Under the pieces are notes generated by a model. That model was given only the letters and a program-made list of their open reading frames with translations, was not told the origin of the DNA and did not search any database. DNA of 57,824 nucleotides from Thermoguttaceae bacterium (GTDB taxonomy: Bacteria; Planctomycetota; Planctomycetia; Pirellulales; Thermoguttaceae): assembly GCA_028694795.1 (NCBI GenBank), contig JAQVKF010000003.1, positions 1 through 57,824 of the forward strand, written 5' to 3'. Position 1 is the stretch's first letter. Each line of letters opens with the position of its first letter. Shown piece by piece: positions 17,880 through 26,027 of this stretch. The translations under genes were made by a program, and so were the position numbers.

Positions 17880-20800
17880 ATGTTAAAACAACTGGAACTG
17901 GTCGGATTTAAGAGCTTTGCCGATCGGACCCGGTTCGGATTTCCCGCCGGAATAACGTGTGTCGTGGGACCGAACGGTTCCGGCAAGTCGAACGTCGTGG
18001 ACGCGATTAAATGGGTGTTGGGCGAACAGAGCGTCAAAACGCTTCGAGGCAAAGATGCGACCGATGTGATTTTCAACGGTTCTGGTTCACGTAAACCGAT
18101 GAACTCCGCGGAAGTGACGCTAACGTTCGACAATTCGAAGGGGCTTTTCGCGGGTATGTCAAACGCCGATGTGGCGATTACGCGGCGTATCTATCGAAGT
18201 GGTGAGTCGGAATATCTTCTTAATGGCGAACCGACACGATTGCGTGACATTCGTGAGATTCTCTCTGGTACAGGCATGGGGACGCAGGCATACTGTGTCA
18301 TTGAACAGGGACGTGTAGACGCACTGTTAGCCGCTTCGCCTAAAGATCGTCGCGCTCTTTTTGAAGAGGCGGCTGGCATTAGTCGGTTTCGTGTCAAAAA
18401 ATTGGAAGCGATTCGTCGATTGGAACGAGTCGATCAAAATCTTCTGCGGCTCTCGGATATTGTCGAACAGGTTCGGGACCGACTCGAAACGGTTCGACAT
18501 CAAGCGGGCAAAGCGAAGCAATTCCGCGATCTTTCCCAGCGTTGGGAGGCCTTGCGGCTCTGTGCGTCGTGGTTTGACCGAAGTCGTTTGGTGGAGACTC
18601 TTTCGAAGTACGAGGAGGAATTGCGGAGTGTGACCGAGGCTCGCGCATTGCTCGTTTCGGAATCAGATGCGGCGGAGGTTCGGCTCACGGAGTTAGATGT
18701 GGAAATTCGAGCCGCTCAGACGGCGGTACGTGACGCGGAAGCGGAAGCGGCGACCAATCGTGAACGGATTGCCGGTACCGAATCCATGATCGAACATGAA
18801 CAGGCACGTTTACGAGAACTTGGCTCGCAGGTGCAGCGGTTCCAATCGCAGCGATTGGAGCTGTCGCAGCGTCGTGAGGAACTGTTGGGGCAATACGCGA
18901 CATTGGAATCGGAAGTGGCCTCAGCTGAGCGGCGGCGGGCGGCGGCTGTTGCGCGATTGGCCGAACAGGAAGCGAAAGAATCGCAATTTGGCTCCGAAAT
19001 TCAGTCGATTACCGAGCAGCAACGTCAACAGAAGACGGTGTTACGCCAACAGATGCAGGCGGTTAGCCGTTTGGACAATCGGATCGGTTCGTTGGAGGGT
19101 AAAGTCGAATCGACCGTGGGGGTTTGCGAACGATTGGAGAATCAGCGTCAGGAATCCGAGGCGCTGGGTGGTTCGCTCGCGGAAGAAAAACGGCGACTCG
19201 ACGAGGAAAAAGGTCGATTGGAACACGCGGCAACGGCGAAAAATGCCGATTGGGCCGCCGTGCTTGCGCAGATCGAAGCGTTGCGAACTCAACGTATGGA
19301 ACGGGACTCCGCGTTAAATGCGGAACGTCAAAAACGGACCGCCGTCGCCGAACGTATTGCTGTGCTCGAAGAGCTGGAAAAGCGACATGAAGGCCTCAGT
19401 CCGGGGGTGCGGGAGGTATTGCAGTTGGCGGCAACCCCGCAAAACGGGCCTTTTACACAAGTCCGGGGGCTGGTGGCCGATCTGTTCCGTGTAAGTGTCG
19501 AGTCGGCGGCGTTGGTCGAAACGGCGTTGGGCGAACGTGCGCAGCATGTAGTAGCCATGGCGGGCGAAGAACTTCTCGAAACGCTTGTGAATGATCCTTT
19601 TCGATTTGCCGGACGTGTTGGTTTTCTCTGGTTGGATGATGGTGTACGGCATCCACGACGCGCGGGGCGGGAATCACAACTGCGTTCGCCGCGTGATTTA
19701 CGGCCGCCATTGCCGCCGTTACCGGTGGAACACATGGGGCCGTCGCTCATGCCAGTGGTGGACGATCTGACCGGATTACCCGGCGTGGTCGATCGGATTG
19801 ATCGATTGATCGACACGGATGAGGAATATCGACCGTTAGCCCAGCGATTACTCAGTCGAACATGGATTGTTGAGAGTCTCGAAGATGCTGTCGATTTGGC
19901 TCCGGATCATCCCGATTGTAAATTTGTGACCTTTACGGGAGAGGTACTGGATGCGGACGGCTCGGTCACGGTCGGTCCGCGGAATGTATCGAGCGGGTTG
20001 ATTTCACGGCGAAGTGAGTTGCGTGAGTTACGGATTCAGTTGGCGTCGATTGAGTCGAATATTTCGCAAATTGAGGTGGTGATCGCACAGTTTGACCGCG
20101 AGATTGCCGTGCATGAACAACGTGGTAAAGAACTGGCAAATGTACATCAGGCGGCGATGGAGGCGTTGAGTCAGCACGCGCATCGAATCACGGCGGCGGA
20201 AGAACGAACGCGACAGTGGGAACGACAGCTCAAAACGATTGATCGCGATCTCAACCGTGCGCGACAGGAACGTGATACGACGCAGCAAACGTTGGAAGAA
20301 GCTCGACAACAGCGTCTCACATTCGACGTGGAGTTGGAACGATTGGAAAATCTCGTCGCTCAGCTTTCGGGGGCATTGGAAACGCTCGAATTACGGCATG
20401 AACGGCTCGCGGAAGAGACGACCGAGGTACGAATCGAAGTGGCGAAAGCGGATGAGGCGAATCGCAATCTCGATTCCAGACGTCTTCAGATTGACGAGAC
20501 GGTCACGGCACACGAGCGGACGATCGCGGCATGTGTCGAACAGTTGCTGCTCTATCGACAGCGAATCGCGCAGTCGGAACGGACCATTTTACAGGCTGGA
20601 TCGGAACTGGCGACCGTGTATCTCATGCGAGAAAAGACGAGTGTGCGTGCCGAGAAGTTGATCCGCGAACATGATCAGCGACTCGCTCAGCGGGCCGAAT
20701 TGGCGGGAAGTGCCCACAAATATCGCGCTAAATTACGACGGCTCGAAGAAAAAATGCGGCAAAATGAACTACTTGTCGAACAGACACGCATGAATTTGGC

Positions 20801-21770
20801 GACGCTTGAACAGCGGTTTCGCGAGGAGTTCGGACGTGAACTTTCGGAAATCCAGCCGGAAGAACTCCATCAATTGCGGCTTGACGAACTAGAGAAGTTG
20901 GAACGTGAGGAGGCCGAGGCACAGCGGCTAGCGGCACAGCGACGGAAAGACGCTGAACAACTTGCCGAATCGGGAGAATTACTCGACGAAAATGGTGCGT
21001 CGGTTGATTTTAGTGATCCGGATGTCGGAAGTCTACCCATTGAGGAAGCGATTGATGCGGAAGAAACCGCCAAACAGATCGCGCTGCGGCGTGAAGCGAT
21101 GCAAACGGAGATCGAATCGTTGCGACAACAGCTCCAATCGCTCGGAAGTGTGAACCAAGAAGCACTCGCTGAGCTGGACGCCTTGGAAAAACGGCACGCT
21201 TATCTTGATGGTGAATATCGCGACTTGACCGATGCCAAAACGCAACTCGAAAAAATTTTGGAACGAATTAATGCCGATAGCCGCCGGATTTTCCTCGAAA
21301 CGGTCGAAACGGTTCGTGGGCATTTTCAAAAATTGTATCGCGATCTCTTTGGTGGAGGACATGCCGATATTCTACTCGAAGCGGATGTCGATCCGCTCGA
21401 AAGCGGAATCGACATCGTCGCGCGTCCGCCGGGGAAACAGCTTCAAAATATGACGTTGTTGTCGGGTGGCGAGAAGACGATGACCTGCGTTGCCCTACTG
21501 CTGGCGATTTTCCGAAGTCGGCCCGGCCCGTTCTGTATCCTCGACGAGGTAGACGCCGCGCTTGATGAATCGAATGTCGGACTTTTTACTGAGGTGCTCC
21601 ATGAATTCTTAGCTTGGACGCAATTTATTATGATTTCGCACTCGAAAAAGACGATGTCCGCGGCGAGTACGTTGTATGGGATTACGATGCAGGAGCCGGG
21701 TATTTCGCGGCAGGTATCGGTCAAATTTGAAGATGTGAGCGACCAGGGCGACATTCTGACCGCCGCATAA
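17880..21770 (+). CDS. smc: SMC chromosome-segregation ATPase
   Basis: A 1296-residue SMC protein that compacts and segregates the chromosome. Walker A GPNGSGKSN lies at 30-38, long coiled coils on each side flank a hinge (about 510-700), and the C-terminal head has the signature LLSGGEKTMTC and Walker B CILDEVDAALDESNV. It is about 100 residues longer than typical bacterial SMC. Part of the excess is an Arg/Pro-rich loop inside the hinge (around residues 590-620). ScpA and ScpB partners are not in the window. It is a single gene with a weak ribosome site. Confidence 0.97.
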   Translation: MLKQLELVGFKSFADRTRFGFPAGITCVVGPNGSGKSNVVDAIKWVLGEQSVKTLRGKDATDVIFNGSGSRKPMNSAEVTLTFDNSKGLFAGMSNADVAITRRIYRSGESEYLLNGEPTRLRDIREILSGTGMGTQAYCVIEQGRVDALLAASPKDRRALFEEAAGISRFRVKKLEAIRRLERVDQNLLRLSDIVEQVRDRLETVRHQAGKAKQFRDLSQRWEALRLCASWFDRSRLVETLSKYEEELRSVTEARALLVSESDAAEVRLTELDVEIRAAQTAVRDAEAEAATNRERIAGTESMIEHEQARLRELGSQVQRFQSQRLELSQRREELLGQYATLESEVASAERRRAAAVARLAEQEAKESQFGSEIQSITEQQRQQKTVLRQQMQAVSRLDNRIGSLEGKVESTVGVCERLENQRQESEALGGSLAEEKRRLDEEKGRLEHAATAKNADWAAVLAQIEALRTQRMERDSALNAERQKRTAVAERIAVLEELEKRHEGLSPGVREVLQLAATPQNGPFTQVRGLVADLFRVSVESAALVETALGERAQHVVAMAGEELLETLVNDPFRFAGRVGFLWLDDGVRHPRRAGRESQLRSPRDLRPPLPPLPVEHMGPSLMPVVDDLTGLPGVVDRIDRLIDTDEEYRPLAQRLLSRTWIVESLEDAVDLAPDHPDCKFVTFTGEVLDADGSVTVGPRNVSSGLISRRSELRELRIQLASIESNISQIEVVIAQFDREIAVHEQRGKELANVHQAAMEALSQHAHRITAAEERTRQWERQLKTIDRDLNRARQERDTTQQTLEEARQQRLTFDVELERLENLVAQLSGALETLELRHERLAEETTEVRIEVAKADEANRNLDSRRLQIDETVTAHERTIAACVEQLLLYRQRIAQSERTILQAGSELATVYLMREKTSVRAEKLIREHDQRLAQRAELAGSAHKYRAKLRRLEEKMRQNELLVEQTRMNLATLEQRFREEFGRELSEIQPEELHQLRLDELEKLEREEAEAQRLAAQRRKDAEQLAESGELLDENGASVDFSDPDVGSLPIEEAIDAEETAKQIALRREAMQTEIESLRQQLQSLGSVNQEALAELDALEKRHAYLDGEYRDLTDAKTQLEKILERINADSRRIFLETVETVRGHFQKLYRDLFGGGHADILLEADVDPLESGIDIVARPPGKQLQNMTLLSGGEKTMTCVALLLAIFRSRPGPFCILDEVDAALDESNVGLFTEVLHEFLAWTQFIMISHSKKTMSAASTLYGITMQEPGISRQVSVKFEDVSDQGDILTAA

Positions 21771-21968
21771 CGGCCATGACGCTTTGGTGTTCCACTCCAG
21801 TCCGACTGTCCGCATAGCGGGCCAAGAGGAAGGTAAAAAACCTTGTGTACGATCGTCACCCGTGCCACACCTATATGACACCAAATGGCGTGCGCGAACA
21901 AAAAACCACCCGATCAAGGGTGGCTCTGTACCAACAGTTTGCAAAGTTAAACTTGAGGCACCCGTGGA
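21771..21968. repeat. Short intergenic gap with a repeat module and a terminator
   Basis: The stretch near 21795-21840 (CAGTCCGACTGTCCGC, GCGGGC, AGGAAGGTAAAAAA) resembles modules at 55067-55092 and 12907-12933. The terminator of the minus-strand gene lies at 21898-21924. Confidence 0.5.
21898..21924 (-). terminator. Rho-independent terminator of the coiled-coil membrane protein gene
   Basis: On the minus strand: CCACCC, loop TTGATC, GGGTGG, then a run of seven T. A six-pair GC-rich stem followed at once by the T run, 45 bases after the stop codon at 21969. Confidence 0.8.
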
Positions 21969-23096
21969 TTAGGGAACCGAGGCGTACGAACTGCTCATCG
22001 CGCTAAGCTGATCCATGACCTTGCGCTGAACACTCGCCAATTCTGATACCCACTTCACGTTCTGATCGTGCGTCGAGGCGATCTCCTGATTAACCTCTTC
22101 GATCCGACCACGTAAGGTTCTCACACACAGCTTAACCGTCTCGTACACCTTGTTTGTCTGCTGCAAATCGGCGGCCAACTGCGTATTCTCGTTAGTCAAG
22201 TTCTTCGTGTTATCGCTCGCAACCTGCACAGCCGACTGTAACTGAGCCGCATTCAGCTGGATACGATTTACCTGATACGTCAACTCCACCATATCATCGT
22301 TCAACGTGTGCAACCGACTTGCGTAATCAAAAACCTGTAATAGCTGATCCTCGCCAGAGGTACGCATTTTCGCGATAAACGAACCGTCGGCCTGCTTTTC
22401 GATCACGTTCGGTCGTAGTTTCGGCATTTTTTCATACACCAACCACGAGGCTTTGCTGTCCTGAATTTCGGCTAACAATGATGGCGATAGCTCTCGCGTG
22501 GGGACAAGCGTCCACGAGGCTCCGTTCGCCTGAACGTTAAACTGACCCAAGTATTTACCGATCTTCGCCTGCTGCTGCACGTTCGTCGCCGCAGTTACGT
22601 CGTTTGCCGCACCATCCGCATTTACCGCAGACGTCGCATCTGCCGCTACGCTGGCTTCGGCCGCTGGGGTCGTTACCACCTGCTCGAACAGTTCCACTCG
22701 GACCGGCATTAGCCCGGAAACAGCCGCGGCGGTCGCGTTGGCCGCCCCCGTACCATCCGCACTGGTACCCGCGTCGCTCGATTCAGACGCCAGCATCAAA
22801 AGCGGAGAAACAACCATACTCAAACCATTGGGCGAGTATGGTGAATGTTGCGCCGTCACCCAAATGCGTCCGCGTCCCTCTGTAAGCTGTGACAATTTGG
22901 ATCGCGTCTGATAAATACCATCCGCTCCATGAAGCAACTTCCATTGGCTGGTCTGCTGCTGCCGAATCTCAGCCTCGCACTTGAGAAACTCCTTTTGATA
23001 TTTGTTCTGGTTGCCGAGTGCAACGATCACAAAATAAAAATACGCAGGCGCAAGGAGAAGCGTTAGTCCTAGAAATATTTTGTTCGTAACGTGCAT
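21969..23096 (-). CDS. Membrane-anchored coiled-coil protein
   Basis: A 375-residue protein with one N-terminal membrane span (IFLGLTLLLAPAYFYFVIVAL), an extracytoplasmic region with an Ala/Asp/Thr-rich low-complexity stretch (about 130-185), and a C-terminal predicted coiled coil (about 265-350). The start at 23096 was chosen because GGGAG lies 6 bases upstream and the membrane span then begins at once. An upstream in-frame codon at 23159 has no site. No family was named. It has its own terminator, so it is a single-gene unit. Confidence 0.82.
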   Translation of the reverse strand: MHVTNKIFLGLTLLLAPAYFYFVIVALGNQNKYQKEFLKCEAEIRQQQTSQWKLLHGADGIYQTRSKLSQLTEGRGRIWVTAQHSPYSPNGLSMVVSPLLMLASESSDAGTSADGTGAANATAAAVSGLMPVRVELFEQVVTTPAAEASVAADATSAVNADGAANDVTAATNVQQQAKIGKYLGQFNVQANGASWTLVPTRELSPSLLAEIQDSKASWLVYEKMPKLRPNVIEKQADGSFIAKMRTSGEDQLLQVFDYASRLHTLNDDMVELTYQVNRIQLNAAQLQSAVQVASDNTKNLTNENTQLAADLQQTNKVYETVKLCVRTLRGRIEEVNQEIASTHDQNVKWVSELASVQRKVMDQLSAMSSSYASVP

Positions 23097-23908
23097 CGTA
23101 AACTCCCGACCCCCATCGGCCCGAATATCGTTCTTGGATGATGAATGACCAATAAGCACTCACTAAATTGCGTCTAAAATATCTAAAAAGGCCACAGGTT
23201 TTTATTTTCACCTGCTGCTTTTACTCACATCAATCAACACATGACCGCAAGGCGAAACCTATTCAAGTATCAATCACGTGACGAATCTCGCGTATACTTA
23301 CGATAAACCACCCAAAAATCATTTTCAAGCGATATCCATCGCGGCACTTTTTACCGAAATTCGTACCTAACACTTTTTAATAGCATCCTGATCCTAGTCT
23401 CTTACGACGGTTTCGTCAAGTTTTCAGACGGAAAAGTCGGAGAAAATAGAATCTTTTCGCTATGCTTTTTTGTTACAGTTGCTTTATCCGTCTTATCCGG
23501 AATTCCGAAACAAGTTATCTTTTTTATTTTGTTTATATTACTCACCGTACCATATCGGCAAGTGAGAGGTAATCCATCAAGAAAAAATGATAAAATAACA
23601 AAAATAGTAGGTATAGGTATGATTGGTTTTAGAATGAAAAAGTAGGGATGGAAATCGGTCGCTGAGATGTATATCTGGGGCGAATGCTCATTTTGGTGCG
23701 AAATGGGCGATTTTGGGTGGGAGCGAATTTATTTTTGGCGAAAATTCGCGGATAACGTGTCACCTCGTGGAATGGGTACCCAAAGGGTCGATTGTGGGGA
23801 ATTTCCGCGGTGAAAAATACCTGTTGACAAAATGAATCTAAAAAGGTACTTCTACCCAATGGTTCTCGGGGTCGGTATGAAGGACATTTTTTGCAAAGGA
23901 ACGAATGG
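23097..23908. other. AT-rich intergenic region
   Basis: An 810-bp gap between divergent genes with no credible frame. The part from about 23160 to 23720 is distinctly AT-rich against the rest of the window, with many A and T runs (TTATCTTTTTTATTTTG; AAGAAAAAATGATAAAATAAC). The terminal modules of the dispersed repeat family were not found here. A TTGACA occurs at 23823-23828 but has no convincing -10. The reason for the AT bias is unknown. Confidence 0.5.
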
Positions 23909-24763
23909 ATGCGTTCAAATACACTCCCATGTTGGGGAAGTCTCCTCCTGTTCGCGGCATTGTGTGGTTGCGGAACAAATCAAGAACAGACGCTTCAATC
24001 GTCGGAAACAACGGAAGCCAATGCGATGGCTCCAGCCGATTCAGCGGCAAACCCCGCGGTGGATAAAAAAGATGCGGTGTCTGGCAAAAATGTTGTATCA
24101 AATGAAAATATGACATCTGTTGAGAATGCTTTGGATGGAGAATCTGCGGCAACTAGCGAAATGGTAAAGCCCGCCATCGTTCCTGAAGCAGGAACGGCTG
24201 AGCCAACGGAAACTTCCAATCCTGTGGAAACCCCTGAAGCGACGTCGTGGGTACAGCCAGAAACGACAAGCGTGGCCGGCAAACCGGTGGTGAAGAAATT
24301 GACCGTGCCGACGAACACCGCGACGGCGGAAACGACGCGCCGGATGGAAACGCCACAGCTGGCCGTTACGGCGTTTTTGAACGCGATTCGTGAAGGAAAT
24401 AACGCGATTGTTGAGGATATGCTGAGCAATCGTGCGCGGAAGAATGTGACAGAGATGGGGTTGGTGGTGACACCGCCGGCGGATCCGTCAATGGATTTCA
24501 CGCTCGGCGAGGTGGAAATGTTGGGCGAAACAGGTGCGAGTGTGACGTGTGAAGTTTGTTGCGACGTGGAAACAGACGGCCAGACGATACGCCAAACGGT
24601 ACCGTACCACTGGGTTTTACGGCAGGAGCCAGTCCGCGGTTGGCGCATCGCGGGCGCGACGATGAAAATTCAGTCGGATGAACCGCCCGTCATGTTCGAT
24701 TTCGAAAATCTTGAGGAAACGTTACGCAAGATCGCCGCGATCGAACAGAGTATGACACGCTAA
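23909..24763 (+). CDS. Lipoprotein with C-terminal NTF2/DUF4878-like domain
   Basis: A 284-residue predicted lipoprotein. The signal SLLLFAALCGCG ends in an LCGC lipobox, followed by a long Ser/Thr/Glu/Ala-rich linker (about 30-150). A compact C-terminal domain begins METPQLAVTAFLNAIREGNN and resembles DUF4878/NTF2-type domains. ATG 23909 was chosen because AAAGGA lies 8 bases upstream. A TTG 18 bases earlier is in frame but is not supported. The 3' end overlaps the convergent HAD gene by 42 bp. Confidence 0.8.
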   Translation: MRSNTLPCWGSLLLFAALCGCGTNQEQTLQSSETTEANAMAPADSAANPAVDKKDAVSGKNVVSNENMTSVENALDGESAATSEMVKPAIVPEAGTAEPTETSNPVETPEATSWVQPETTSVAGKPVVKKLTVPTNTATAETTRRMETPQLAVTAFLNAIREGNNAIVEDMLSNRARKNVTEMGLVVTPPADPSMDFTLGEVEMLGETGASVTCEVCCDVETDGQTIRQTVPYHWVLRQEPVRGWRIAGATMKIQSDEPPVMFDFENLEETLRKIAAIEQSMTR

Positions 24764-25405
24764 AAATTCGAATAATTGTGGATCATCTAGGCTTTTGACT
24801 TGGAAATCGGCCATTTCATAAGTGATCCCCGCACAGTGTGCGGCGGCAACGGCAACGGCGGTCGCATGGGCTGCCTTTGCCGCGTGACACCCGTTTCGCG
24901 AATCTTCGAGCACCACCATCTCAGTGGGCAAAATTCCAAGTCGTTGCGCCGCGAGAAGATAAATATCCGGATGTGGCTTACCATGTGTGATTTCTTCTGA
25001 AGTTAATACGAACTCAAAACGTGGACGTAATCCATGCGGATCGAACGTTTCGCTTACCAGTGGACCAACCGAGCTGGTACAGACACATTTCCGTATACCA
25101 TGTGATTCGAGCCAATCGAGAAGCGAGTGCAGACCTGGCATCAGCTCGACACCCTGTTCACGTACGATACGCAGATAGATGTTATGTGATTCCACCGCGA
25201 GCTGTTCTGGTGTCACATCTAACGCATTCCAGCGAATCATCTCGATAAAACACTCGTGCGGCGGACGTCCCATGATTTTTTGGCGCAATTCTGGCGGGTA
25301 AGTCTTGCCATATTTTCGCATCAATTCCCAACCCGCTTGGTCGTACAGCACTTCCGTGTTCAAAATCAGACCATCCATGTCAAAGGCGACTGCACGATAG
25401 GGCAT
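24722..25405 (-). CDS. HAD-superfamily hydrolase, beta-phosphoglucomutase-like
   Basis: A 227-residue HAD phosphatase. Motif I FDMDGLILNTE supplies the nucleophile and acid aspartates, motif II is CTSS, motif III has the lysine of HGKPHPD, and motif IV is VLEDSRNG. The cap is the small helical C1 type, as in beta-phosphoglucomutase, 2-deoxyglucose-6-phosphatase and related sugar phosphatases. The substrate is unknown. AGGAG lies 8 bases before the ATG. The last 14 codons lie in the 42-bp overlap with the convergent lipoprotein gene. Confidence 0.9.
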   Translation of the reverse strand: MPYRAVAFDMDGLILNTEVLYDQAGWELMRKYGKTYPPELRQKIMGRPPHECFIEMIRWNALDVTPEQLAVESHNIYLRIVREQGVELMPGLHSLLDWLESHGIRKCVCTSSVGPLVSETFDPHGLRPRFEFVLTSEEITHGKPHPDIYLLAAQRLGILPTEMVVLEDSRNGCHAAKAAHATAVAVAAAHCAGITYEMADFQVKSLDDPQLFEFLACHTLFDRGDLA

Positions 25406-25653
25406 CTGACTTCTCCTGTGGAACCATATGGCTTAAGATGGGACGTTCTTGGCAATCCAATCCATTGAGCCAATAAAAAAGGAACTGGTTCATTATACCA
25501 GTTCCCTTCAACTCGAACAGTGTTCCGCCGTAACGTTACATGTCTTCGTCATTCCACGCACGGATATGTCCAGATTGCGTGCGGAACGCCAAGGCATCCA
25601 TATCGGGGAAAATCTCCATGATTATCTTTGATGTGACATCTATTCGGTGTTCG
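25406..25653 (-). pseudogene. Tail of a gene truncated by a dispersed element
   Basis: On the minus strand a frame is open from the element edge at 25653 to a stop at 25536-25538. Its last 27 residues read MEIFPDMDALAFRTQSGHIR followed by AWNDEDM. A strong terminator follows at 25473-25505. The frame is closed by a stop at 25674, inside the repeat element that starts at 25654. The pattern (protein-like C-terminus plus terminator, upstream part replaced by a repeat) suggests a truncated gene. The protein family was not recognised. The 67 bases from 25406 to 25472 hold nothing. Confidence 0.5.
25473..25505 (-). terminator. Rho-independent terminator
   Basis: Minus strand: GGAACTGGT, seven-base loop, ACCAGTTCC, then TTTTTTATT. 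A perfect 9-bp stem. It lies just after the truncated gene tail and 67 bases before the HAD gene start. Confidence 0.85.
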
Positions 25654-26020
25654 CTAGGGATGTTCACATATAATCACATAGTAAAAACCGATAGCCAAGA
25701 ATGAAATAACAGCAATCGGGGCGGTTTATGTCGGTTAATATTGAAGTTTGTGTGTCTAGTAAAAAGTTTTGGAAGAGGAGTTTGAGGGGAAACTTTTCGC
25801 AAAAAGTTTCTCCTCATTGGTTCTTCGCTTCAAAAAAGCTTTACGAAAAAGCATTTTCGCAGAAAATGCGCAAACTTTTTACCCGACGGTGGTCATACCC
25901 ACTCGGTGAAGTACTTCCGACGATGCGGTCACTCCGTTCCCGGCATTCGTCGGTTCACCCTTTTTACCAGACACTGGTAGTCGCTCCGATTGGAGTGGCA
26001 ACTTGTGTGAACATGCCCTA
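25654..26020. mobile_element. Full-length MITE-like element with inverted terminal repeats
   Basis: A 367-bp non-coding element. The left end is CTAGGGATGTTCACA (25654-25668) and the right end TGTGAACATGCCCTA (26006-26020), so the ends are near-inverted copies with CTA/TAG at the edges. Inside are an AT-rich left module (to about 25755), the hairpin GCATTTTCGCAGAAAATGC (25851-25869), the word CTTTTTACCCGACGGTGGT, and a right module ending in GCAACTTGTGTGAACA. Partial copies lie at 9498-9687, 14337-14575 and 39484-39756. It carries no open frame of note, so mobilisation would need a transposase in trans. Confidence 0.7.
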
Positions 26021-26027
26021 AATCTTT

